From the NCBI GenBank assembly GCA_964023205.1, contig OZ026848.1, forward strand, positions 34,521,912-34,585,911: DNA of 64,000 bases, in the 5' to 3' direction. A program made the translations under genes and the position numbers. The stretch's first letter is position 1, and each line of letters opens with the position of its first letter. This document shows, in pieces, positions 11,458-22,552 of the stretch. The notes beneath the pieces were generated by a model. That model was not told where the DNA came from. It saw nothing but the letters and a program-made list of their open reading frames with translations, and ran no database searches. Source of the DNA: Lutraria lutraria (Eukaryota; Mollusca; Bivalvia; Venerida; Mactridae).

Positions 11458-12049
11458 CAATAGTTTAATGGGGTGTAGATGGTTAACATTTATGGAATTG
11501 ATACTAGTTTCACATTTATATTTAAAACCTACTGTTAATATCACAATTAGTACCATTATATAGTCTATAACTACAGTTACAATTTTATTGTTTTACATAT
11601 CCAAATTCATCAATTTGACACCATTATTGTTTCAAACATTTTTGTATACTAAGTTTCTGTGGTAAGCTACGCCAATGTAGATTTTAAACCTTTTTCATAC
11701 CTTTTCAATATTCATGTTTTTCATGGTATTTGGCGGGAATCAAACCCTATATAAAGCCAAAATTTATGTATAACTTGGCCAGTTCATCTGGACACAGAGA
11801 TACTTTTACCTGTTCAAATATTTAGGTTCTTACTCTAAAATTTTGTAACTTAAGACTAGTTGTTTTGAATATGCTTTGTGACTATTTTATACACTAAAAT
11901 TTTGTTCTAATGATTTAAACATGTAAAATAAATATCTAAAGTAAAAGATAAATGATAAAACTATTCATTGGTTGTTTTAATTCAGATAGTAAATAAGATT
12001 GATAATCGAACCTAGGTTGAAAGAAGTCAGTACAGTTTGTCTCCTGTAT

Positions 12050-15000
12050 GCTGGCGTCACACTGTCCCGAAGTTGACAGCAGATGTCCACACGAATGTGG
12101 AATTTTGAACTTCGCGCGAAATTGGCCCCGATCCTAGTCAACAGCCGAATCAACAGCCGAATCAAGTGCGATGCCTTTCGAAGATCACACGATGGCACCC
12201 GAACCACACACGAAGGCAGAACGAAGATTTGAATGTTTACCCGCAGGACACACGAAGGTTCCACGATTGCTAGTCGACGTCGTATTGAGAGTACGATGCC
12301 TTCGAACCAGCTCACGAAGGCGTCATGTGACCTCCCGATGGTAAAAATCTTCGACTGACGGTGGGAAATTTAATTGGCGAATGGTCAATTTAATTAACAT
12401 GCCACTCAAGTCATAGAGAAATATGGGAAAGAGGCTGCTCGGTAAATGAGTTAAGAAGAAGAAAGCATAGGCTACTGAGTAGACTTCACTGAGCCTCCAA
12501 CCACAGAGAGGGGCATAAAATCAATGCAAATATACTTGTATTCTGCGTCGACCAGGGCCATGGGGACAATGAGAAGAAGCCCTTGTAGTCACTGTAGACA
12601 GACCCACTGTTCCAAGTACAGGTGACCACCACGTGCTTGCCATTCAAAGCACCACGTCAGTGTGGAAATTGTCATTTCACCGAACTACTCAGCAGTGGCG
12701 GTTAACTTTTCAATTGTAGTAGGACACTGGATCACTTCAGCAACAAACTTCACATACTTCATTTATAATAAGGGATATGGTGTTTGTACAAGCTGGGATA
12801 GTTGTAACCGCCGGCTAGATGTCGCAGGGTGATAGGCTGAGACCGGGAGGGAGAGGCTTTCTGTACCACGTGTCCTTCTCTTCAGTGCGACCTTCTATCC
12901 TTAGCCAAACCAAATCGTAAAGGCCCCCGGAGAAGCTTATGTAGAAGGCATTCCTACCTTCTGTCCTCAGCTCTGTTAGATGAGTGCTATAATGGTCATA
13001 GCTTTTCATTTACTGACACATATAGACCTATGTTTCCTCATTCGCATCGGGGTTTCCTTGCCCTGGCAATAAAACGCAAAACAAAATAAGTACATTATCT
13101 AATGCTAGTGTGACCCTCTAAATGGTTTCGAAGAATCCAATGAGGTATTACGTGAGTTTAATCCAGGGATTCGGACTCATCAGTACGGAAATGGCAAGTG
13201 CGTGGCCACAAGTTCAAAATATGAAAACATTTATGTCAAACAAGAACAGTCAATAATAAATGGTATGTAGATCATAATGCAAAAGTTACCTTGATTTTCA
13301 CTATGTAGATACAGTTTACTACCCTGTGTGTATGTACATGTACGCTGTGAAAGTAAAATGGCGAGTGCATGCTGTAACAGTGAACTATGGGTTGGGTCAT
13401 ATATAATACATTATTAAGATAAATATGACCGTGCCATCCCAGACTGATAAAATGTTAGTATTGATGATACACGTGTGACCATGATAAGAATACTAATAAA
13501 TTAGTAATAAATAATAACAAAATAACCCTGTCACATAAAAAAGGCAAATACTTAGTAGCAAGAAAAGGCAAAATGAAATAAGACAAGTTTACCTTTAAAA
13601 GGATGTACAGGGCCTGTTAGAGTTGTTCATCATGTTTTCTAAGGTATATCAAAGTATACCATTCTTCAGGAACTGAATTATGGTTAAATTAAATTGAAGC
13701 GTTGAGAGTAACACAAGCCTCTGTTCTGTAGAGTTGCTCAGGTCTGACTGAGGAAGGTGATTTATGAATGGCCTTTTATATATTCATAACACTTGTGAAA
13801 CGTTTGAGCTATTCAAATTCGTCTGTTTTCGTCGCCACCGTGGTTCCATCTCGATGTCATCGTACTATAATACGATGGCTACACGACGGTATTGCGAGGA
13901 CTTCACGTAGTCGTGATGCCTTCTTAAGACAATCGGGCGGCTTCTTGTTTCGTTCGTATTGTCTTCGTATGGCAAAATGTCCATTGGCACCGATGATTAC
14001 ACGAAGAAAATACGACGATGACACGATTAAACAAGATGCCCTCACGATGGCAGTACGAAGGGCAAAATGAACACACGATTTCCACACGAACATGATCCTT
14101 CGCGTGGACCTTCGGGAATGTTTTCCAGCGGCGGTCATACGATGGCCTAATATGCCCTCACGAATGGCCCGATGTTATCACGATCACACCCGAATTTGAA
14201 CATTTCCTTAAAGCAGGCGTCACACTGTCCCGAAGTAGACACCAGATGGACACACGATTAAGGAAATGTTTAAATTCGGGTGTGATCGTGATAACATCGG
14301 GCCATTCGTGAGGACATCTTAAGCCATCGTATGACCGCCGGTTGAGTTTCTCAAGCTTCGGCACCAACTTCGTGAGCGGTAACAAAATCTTTGGCATGCC
14401 AAAGAATTGCCGAAGGTCCACGCGAAGTATCATGTTCGTGTTGAATTCGTGTGTTCATTTTGCCCTTCGTATTGCCATCGTGAGGGCATCTTGTTTAATC
14501 GTGTCATCATCGTATTTTCTTCGTGTAATCATCGGTGCCATCGGACATTTTTGCCATACGAAGACAATACGAACGAAACAAGATGCCGTCCGATTGTCTT
14601 AAGAAGGCATCACGACTACGTGAAGCCCTCGCAATGCCGTCGTGTAGCCATCGTATTATAGTACGATGACATCGAGATGGAACCACGGTGACGACGAAGA
14701 CAGCCGAATTTGAGTTGCTCAAGCGTTTCACAAGTGTTATAGTACGAGAATATATAAAAAGCCGGTCATAGAGCACCTTCCTCAGTCAGTCCTGAGCAAC
14801 TCTACAGAACAGAGGCATGTGTTACTCTCCAAGCTTCAATCACATTAATCCATAATTCAGTTCCTGCAGAATGGCATACTTTGATGATGAGACAACCTTT
14901 TGATATATACCTTAGAAAACATGATGAACAACTCTGACAGGCCCAGTACCTCCTCTTAAGGAAACTTTTCTTATTTCTTTTTGTCATTTCTTGCTATTAG

Positions 15001-16232
15001 CCTTCCTTATGTGATAGGGTTATTTTATTATGTTATTATTACTAATTTATTAGTATTCTTATCATGACCACAAGTACATCATTTCATCATTATCATCACC
15101 AATACTAGCATTCTTTCAGTCCGGAAAAGTACGGTCATATCTATCTTGATAATATATGACCCAACCTATAGTTCACTTTTTTAGCACGCAATCGCCAATT
15201 TTACTTTCATAGCGTACATGTATACGCACAGGGTAGTAAATCTTATATACATAGTGAAAATCAAGGTAACTTTTGCATTGTGATCTACATACCATTTATT
15301 ATTGACAGTTATTGTTTGATTAAATTTTATTTCAGAATCCCTGGATTAAGCCCACGTAATACATCAATGGGTTCTTCGTAAACATTTAAAGGGTGACACT
15401 CGTATTAAATAATGTACTTATTTTAGGGTAGGTCGTATAGAAGAGAAGAACACATGGTACAGAAAGTCTCTCCCTCCCGGTTTCAACCTGTCTATCACCC
15501 TACAACATATGAAGTATGTGAAGCCGAGTTTTCTGCTGATGTGATCCAGTGTCCTACTACAACTGAAATATTGACCGCCATTGCTGAGTAGTTTGAGAAG
15601 AGATGACAATTTCCACACTGCTGTGGTGCTCTGGATGGCTCATGTGGTGGTCACCTGTCCTTGGAACGGTGGGTCTGTCTACATACACTACAAAGGCTTC
15701 TTCTCATTGTCCTCATGGCCCTGTTCGACGCAGAATACAAGTGTCTTTGCATTGATTTTATGCCTCTCTCTTTGGTTGGAGGCTCAGTGAAGTCTACTCA
15801 GTTGCCTCTGCTTTCCTCTTCTGAACTCTGCATTTAGTGGGCAGCCTCCTACCCCTGTTTCTCTATGCCTTGGGTGGCATGTTAATTAAATTGACTTTAA
15901 TTTGACTAAAGTAAATTTGTAATTTATACCATCGGGAGGTCACATGACGCCTTCGTGACCTTGTTTGAAGGCATCGTACTCTCAATACGACGCCGTGTAG
16001 CCATCGTGTATCCTTCGTGTGTCCTTCGGGTAAACATCTAAATAAAAATTCACATCTTCGTTCTGCCTTCGTGTGTGGTTCGGGTGCCATCGTGTGATCT
16101 TCGTAAGGCATCGTACTTGATTCGGCTGTTGATTTGGCTATTGACTAGGATCGGGGCCAATTTCGCGCGAAGTTCAAAATTCCACATTCGTGTGGACATC
16201 TGCTGTCAACTTCGGGACAGTGTGACGCCAGC
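12050..16232. mobile_element. 4.2-kb giant palindromic (foldback) element
   Basis: The left end GCTGGCGTCACACTGTCCC is matched in reverse complement at 16214-16232, and the similarity continues inward for about 2 kb on each side. Matching blocks include cgcgcgaaattggccccg near 12110 with its complement near 16160, gagcaactctacagaacag near 14800 with its complement near 13725, and the region around 13800-14070 with 14450-14760. The arms are rich in ACGATG/CGAAGG words. The centre (about 14163-14310) is itself an inverted repeat, and its loop (14216-14263) carries another copy of the terminal sequence. No transposase frame is visible; short open frames inside are strand-symmetric by-products. 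No clear target duplication is seen. Confidence 0.85.
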
Positions 16233-16501
16233 ATTACAGAACATATAAAGCAACGACTTGCTGTTCATTCGTATAATGCATACATGTTAAACTCATTATT
16301 TCTTATATGGATCATGTACATGCAGTGGCAATCTGACCGACATAAATGCAACACTTGTCAACACATGTACTCGTACATGACTCCTTTGCATAAAATTGTT
16401 CTTCTAAACAAAATCTGTTTTTTAAACCGAATATATATATTTAAACTATTCAACAATGATATAAAATATACAAACATGCGCATTAATACTTACCTTAATT
16501 A

Positions 16502-18659
16502 ATGACATCTAAATTAAACAATAATAACACAATCCTGCACCTAGTCTCGCTAAACGCACAAGGTTTACGTGATTCAATGAAACGTGAAAGATTAAACCAG
16601 TGGTTGTACAACAGCGTATTGACATAGTATTTTTACAAGAAACTCACTTTTCTGGCGGCTTGATCAATTCAGTAAGCAAACAATTCTTCGACTTGGACGT
16701 TTTTCATGCTTTTGGCACAACAAACAGCTGCACATGGTTGTTCCAACAAGGATACATCAAAAATAGGTTAATTCGACTTATACAAGATATCATTGATTAT
16801 ACTGAAGAATGCAATGTCGATGGTGCCATAGTTTTCTTAGACCTTAAAAAAGCCTTTGACACGGTTGAATGGAACTTATGCTTCAATGCTTGAAAAGGTT
16901 CGGTTTCGGAACCTCATTTATTAAATGGATAAAAACCTTCTATTGTAACATCACTTCCTGTATTTATAATAACGGCTGGCGTTCCAATAATTTCTCGCTA
17001 GAAAGATCTCTCCGGCAAGGATGTCCTTGTAGTTCTATCATTTTTATCATTGTAACTGAAATACTAGCGACTAGAATTAGAACCGCTGAAAATATACATG
17101 GAATCAAAATAAATAATTGCACAATTCCCTTAATAATAAGTCAACTCGCAGACGACACTACATTATTCGCAAAAGATTTTAATGATATCATTAATGCTTT
17201 GGATATTGTCAATGAATTTGGTACACATTCGGGCCTACGTCTAAATAAAATCAAAATAGAAATTTAGGACTAGAAGCGTTAAAAAAGAACCAGAATACAA
17301 TTGCCGATCTCAAATGGGCTAATGAAATAAAAGCACTTGGGGTATATTTTGGCCATGATAAACAAAAATGTGAATCATTAAATTGGAATAGCAAAATTGA
17401 TAACTGCATCAAAACCATATACAACTTACAATTAAGACATTTAACATTCTATCGAAAAGTCACGATTATTAAAAACTTACTACTACCAAAGTTTACCTAT
17501 CTTATGCAATCGTGTTACGTTCCAAAACATGTATCAAAAATCAATAAAATGTTGTATGCTTTTTTATGGAATAATCGCAGAGAGAAAATCAAAAGAACCA
17601 TATTAATTAACACCGTCTCTAATGGTGGTTTAGGCATGACAGATATAGTTTCTTATATAAAATCACTACGAATTAAATGGCTAAAACAATTCTTAGAACA
17701 TGATGCAATAGCGAACTGGAAAACAATTCCAAAATTTTACTTCAATCAATATGGTAAAAATCTGCTCATCTTTTATACTAAGCCTGGTTCTGAAAAAAGC
17801 CTACCAGCAATTAAACATAAACTTTCAAATTTTTACAGCGATATTCTCACGGTATGGCTCGAATTTCAAAACAATGTGAACAAACATAAACCTAAAAAAT
17901 TCCGAGAAATCAGACAAGAAGTCCTCTGGGGTAATAAAAACATAAACTCAAAATCAAACATAACGTCATTACACAAGAATTGGATAAACTCGGATACTTA
18001 CTTTTTAAATGACATACTGGATAAGAAAGGCCTAATCAATGAAACGTTTATACTATATACTCAATAAGCTAAAAAATAAATCAAACTGGATATCAGAAAT
18101 AAGCATTCTCAGAGAATCGATACCACTAGAATGGAAGAAACTAGTACAGACAAAAGAATCTTACCTTACAAAAGTTAAAACAAACTTACATTTACAACTT
18201 GATGATTTAAAACATCCTTTAAAAACAATGCAAAACAAAGACTTCTATAATGTTTTTATAAAACAAAAATCTGAACTTCCATACATTCATAAATTTTGGG
18301 AAAATAATTTAGACAAACGACAATTCTATTGGACTCTTTTCTATAATGGCTGGAAAGCAACTTGTTTAGACAACAGAGTAAAACAATTCAAATACAAATT
18401 AATACACAATATCATTGGCACAAATGAAAACCTTATAAAATGGAGAATTTTTAATTCGCCCTCATGTCTTCACTGTCATGCTATTGAAAACTATGTACAC
18501 TTTTTCATTGAATGTCCTTGTACAACATCACTGTGGACACAGGTTAATACAGCCTTTAAAAATCTTGGCTTCGATCATAATTTTAGATACTTAAGGACGT
18601 ATATCACAATAAAATCTAACGGACAGATTTTTTTAAAACTTCTCATATATAAAGATTAG
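16502..18659 (+). mobile_element. LINE (non-LTR retrotransposon), internally deleted and frameshifted
   Basis: An ATG at 16502 opens an APE-type endonuclease start (LVSLNAQGLRDSMKRERL), which shifts frame near 16605 to IDIVFLQETHFSGG. At about 16728-16738 the endonuclease is joined directly to the middle of a reverse transcriptase (QQGYIKNRLIRLI, IVFLDLKKAFDTVEW), so the endonuclease end and RT start are deleted. RT continues across a frameshift near 16885 (LRQGCPCSSIIF, QLADDTTLFAKD, with ADD catalytic box). The C-terminal part is open in two further frames (about 17264-18067, 18039-18659) and holds a Cys/His motif CLHCHAIENYVHFFIEC typical of LINE tails. It looks L1/Tx1-like, but the clade is not certain. 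The copy is dead. Confidence 0.85.
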
Positions 18660-19350
18660 TCCTTTCCTACCACAAAAACAAAAATATAGGTCTCCATGCT
18701 CGTTTGTGAGTTATGCCCGATTGTGTGACCCCCTATAAGACCATTTTGAGCGGATGATAAAAAAACATGTACTTTTGAAAAATGGCTTGTACAACTGTAT
18801 TTCTTCATCAACAACCAATTTATATACACCGTTTTGATTGGAATAGTGTGCAAATATTGTTTAAAGGACCAAATCTGTCTAATTTTAACCAAATTTGGGG
18901 AAAAATGTATTCATTTATCAAAATCCATCTAAAAAGGAAGACGATTTAACGTATGATTGAAGAAAAAAACATGCATAATGTTTTTTCAACGGACAGATTT
19001 TTTTAAAAACTTCACAGAATTACACATTATATAATACTAAACAACATACGAAGGAAAAAAAGGGGGGTATCCATGCTACTTTTTCTAATACACATGATTA
19101 AAGTTGACCGCATGAGTAAAAAGTACACACAAAAAATCAGGCATTTCAACAAACAACCCTTATAAAATATAAATCAAACACAGTTTTCTTGAATATTTCA
19201 CTGTTACTTCACATTATACTATCTAATACATAGTTAAAAGATGTGAATTAATACATGAAAGGCATATTTTTCATAAATGTATTTAAACTAGCACCGAATA
19301 CAAACTTTCGTAATCTAGGACTGTCGAATACACATTCTTCGTGGAATTTC
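18660..19350. other. No gene; short direct repeat
   Basis: ACGGACAGATTTTTTTAAAA at about 18619 recurs near 18988 with weak similarity downstream of each copy. This may mark a small duplication or insertion at the end of the LINE. Nothing coding was recognised. Confidence 0.4.
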
Positions 19351-19354
19351 ATGC

Positions 19355-19690
19355 CCTGGAACTGAAGCGTCTCGAATATAAATCAAATTGGTATCATTTG
19401 AATGCCTAAATCAATTAATGAATGTCCTGTAAAATATTTACGAAAAATCCCGCTAGTTGACTCAAAATACACATTTCAAAATTTACCAAACCTGCCGATT
19501 ACGCCTTAGAAAATATTCGTCATTTTCGTATCTCGACCCTTTCGGGATCTGTCAAAAGCGGGAAAAAATGTCAACAAACTGTGAAATGATAAGTATTGCT
19601 CATGTCATGTTCATTGTTTGCGACATAAAGCTTATCTATCGATCAATTATAGGTAAATAAAAAATTCCACATTTCACATCCGTATAACGC
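19355..19690 (-). repeat. Minus-strand relative of the TTAA-flanked MITE
   Basis: Blocks such as atgccctggaactgaagcgtc, ctaaatcaattaatg and gtcatgttcattgtttgcgac are the reverse complement of the right half of the element at 58667-59128. The copy lacks the outermost terminal repeat. Confidence 0.65.
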
Positions 19691-19870
19691 CTTGGGATCT
19701 CAATAATTTCATACATGGATTTTAAAGTTGTTGTTGTAATTCAACTAGGATGCATGCCGGTGTTGATAATATCTGTATATTAAATAGATTATTACAATTA
19801 ACATTCATAAATAGGAATGAATTATCATAACTGGCATTTATAACAAAAAATGATGGAATACTGACTTTTT

Positions 19871-20265
19871 AGCTCACCAGAACACAAAGTGCTCATGGTG
19901 AGCTATTGTGATCGCGTGATGTCTGTCGTCCGTGCGTGTATTTAGAAAAATTTCAAATATTTTCTTGTCCGAAACTACAAGACCTAGAGCTAAGATATTT
20001 GGTATGTAGCATTGTCTAGCGGACGTCTACCAATTTTGTAAAAAATATGGCTCCAGGGTGAAAATAAGCACCAACCCACATGATTTACATAGGCTGATAT
20101 AGGAAAATTAAAAAATATATATATTGTCGAAAACCACAAGGCCTAGAGCTTAGATATTTTGTGTGTAGTATTGTTTAGTGGACCTCTACCAAGTTTGTAC
20201 AAATTATGGCCCATGGTTAAAATTGGTCCCGCCCGGGGTCATTCGATTTACATTAGCTTATATGT
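19871..20265 (-). repeat. Truncated copy of the AGAGGGCC/CTGGTGAGCT repeat
   Basis: It begins AGCTCACCAGAACAC (the complement of the element's right end) and carries two divergent agacctagagct units. It is truncated where a second repeat family starts. Confidence 0.65.
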
Positions 20266-20491
20266 TTCCCATCGATCACTTGTCAACGGATTGACTGATG
20301 TGCCTGATACTTTGCAGGTGCATTGGCCTTTGACGACAGTAGATGACCGCTTTTGAAATTAGGGTCACTAGGTCAAAGGTCACTTTGTCATGGAGTGTGA
20401 AAATCGTTTGAGCGATAACTCTATGTCAAGGTCCTGTTTGGGGGGGGGGGGGGGGGGGGGGGCATATGTCTCCGACCGCGGAGCTCTTGTT
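20266..20491 (-). repeat. ACAAGAGCTCCGCGG repeat, minus strand, with G23 run
   Basis: The reverse complement matches the repeat at 31704-32190 (ccgttgac, caaaggtcac, tctccgaccgcggagctcttgtt). A run of 23 G lies at 20440-20462, where the other copy has only five C, so the homopolymer has expanded here. Confidence 0.65.
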
Positions 20492-20639
20492 ATTTTATAG
20501 TTTTATTTCTTTACATGTTGCGGTAAATGTTTTCTTGACAGTATCGAGGCCTATAATCACGCGGTGTAATGTTTTGATACCACAGGGTGTAGGACAATGG
20601 CGGTGCCCACGAGTTCGAATGTAATGTGTATTCTTCGTC

Positions 20640-20745
20640 GAACGTTTGAATGTTTCGAGTTTTTCATGTAGCTTATGTTCAGGCTCACAATTTTCCGAAT
20701 CCATCGGTACTAAAATTAGCATTGCAACTACCGTCTTTCAAGTTT
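20640..20745 (-). repeat. Short divergent fragment of the 1.2-kb dispersed repeat
   Basis: The stretch with tttcgagttttt, aattttccgaat and catcggtactaaaat is the reverse complement of parts of 26640-26700 and 55430-55500. Only about 100 bp is recognisable. The rest of 20492-21066 shows nothing coding. Confidence 0.5.
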
Positions 20746-21066
20746 GCCTCTCTATGTCATGCCACCAATACAAAGACCACAATGGAAACAAGCGCTGGCG
20801 CTTTTTTTATGTTATCTTTGGTATCTTATATTATTATTTTAATTAATACGTATGATTTATCTATATATTGTAAAACATGCTTCCTATGCCGAAATAAATC
20901 CATCGATATAGCTGTAGTTTGTCCATAGACCCTGCAGAGAAATTAAAAAAAAACATGAAAAAGAATGCCTTCTTCAAAGTTCTCTTTTTCCATTATCAAA
21001 ACAATATACCACGTGATTATAGGCCGTGAGTAAGGAAATTGTAATTTTTTTAATGTTGACACGACT

Positions 21067-21964
21067 GCTACTGTCCAGTTAGGATAATGTGATAGTGACG
21101 TTTCATTTTATGTGTACACAAAAGTTTACATCCATTGTCTGAACAGGTAAAATGGGTTTATAAGAAACAAATATAGTATTATAGTTTAGCAATGATATTG
21201 TATATGTCTGGTTGGCGCAGTTGGTAAAGCCTTTAGGATTGATCAGGAACTAAAAATTGTTCGCGAGTTCGAACCTCACCGGTTGTCTCTTTTTTCTTTT
21301 TCAACTTTTTGCAAATGAATTGTAGTTTCCTTATAATATTTAGTAGTAAATTGTAAAGAAAAAGAATGCATAATATATGATTGTCCTGTGTAACGCAAAG
21401 TGTGTAGTGCAAAAGTACATGAAGTATTAGTACCGCGCACAGGTATTTCGTGCAAACTTTAATATCTGAATGCCAACTAGCTAAATATGACTGAAAATAG
21501 GTGGACTTTTAATGGCGTACCAATCGTAATTACCAGAATTACAACGAAATGTCTAAGACTATTTTTCATCATGTTTATTACATGTAAAAAGATATTCAAA
21601 AAAGATATGCCAAACGATAAAAATGATGATAATAATATAAACACTGGCTAGATCTAGTATATTCCTTACACACAAAAAAAACGACGAAAAAATTGACGAT
21701 TTTTAAAAAAAAGATATATAGCAATAGAAAATAATTTGCGAAAAAGTACCAAGTCGCGGTCTCACACAGTTCTTTTCACATAAATAGATTATCGTCAGAC
21801 ACCATCGTTACCAACTGCGCTACGCCGACAGTTGTTGTATTGATTGGAATTTGTAAATCATATAGTCAGCCTATATGTCCAATGATAATTTGACAACGGT
21901 TTTACACCGTAAAAATGGACTCGACCACTGCGTCACTATACAATTATCCTAACTGAGCAGTATA
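21067..21964. mobile_element. TIR element (~0.9 kb) with inverted tRNA-like heads
   Basis: Left CAGTTAGGATAATGTGATAGTGACG (21076-21100, with matching outer bases) is mirrored by CGTCACTATACAATTATCCTAACTG (21931-21955). Inside, a tRNA-like A box with ggcgcagttggtaa lies at about 21210 on plus, and a similar gtagcgcagttggtaa lies on minus near 21818-21840. The plus copy has a B-box-like GAGTTCGAACCTC at 21264-21276 followed by T runs. No protein frame was seen. It may be a MITE that captured SINE heads. Confidence 0.6.
21203..21290 (+). other. tRNA-like Pol III promoter segment
   Basis: A-box-like and B-box-like motifs occur about 50 bp apart and end in TTTTTTC, but the acceptor stem does not pair. 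This is a tRNA-derived SINE head or tRNA pseudogene, not a functional tRNA. Confidence 0.45.
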
Positions 21965-22439
21965 TAGATTTTCCTGTCGTGCGGCGTTTGCGATTATTTA
22001 TACTTACTTAATTCTATCTCTAGCGTTATGCACACGTAGTTAAACACATGATTTTACCGTCAATGTATTTAACACGTTGCCTAACTTTGCTCAATGTCGC
22101 ATTGATCTTCGCAATTTCTCATAGTAACAGTTTAAAAAAATCTTCAGTGTCTCCAATTTTAACTCAACATAGTCTTCCGGTTTCTGCTTATCTTAGCACT
22201 TCTTCAACTTACCAGTATTGGAAAAATTCGAAGTTCAAGGTTGTACTGTGGTGACTGAACGTTCATAAAGCTTTCATCGTCCGTCGATAAATATGTTATA
22301 AAAACATTTTCTTGCAGTGAAGTATTTATAGTGTTTAAGCTTTATGTTGACATAACCATAAAATTGATCAAACGAACCAAAATACAACAACAATGGGTTA
22401 TTATAATGACTATTTTAATACAGCAGCTACTGATACTAA

Positions 22440-22552
22440 TCACCCGATAATAGGTGAACTTGTACATGTTGCACAGCACCTTTGGAGTTTATGCGATCCG
22501 TACTTCGAACAGTCTGCGGCATGGCAATGGCTGCTTTGGTCACCACTACAAC
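22440..22552 (-). CDS. Metalloprotease last exon: terminal Cys-rich module
   Basis: It encodes CSGDQSSHCHAADCSKYG, then LQRCCATC and a short tail to TGA (22442-22440). The six-Cys ending with CC-x2-C is seen at the end of some invertebrate secreted reprolysins. Confidence 0.82.

Noticed and set aside
13768..14661. Several open frames on both strands between 13.7 and 14.8 kb
   Set aside because: They are mirror images within the giant palindrome and carry no motif.
21203..21290. Functional tRNA gene
   Set aside because: A- and B-box-like motifs are present, but acceptor and T stems do not pair properly; treated as tRNA-like relic.
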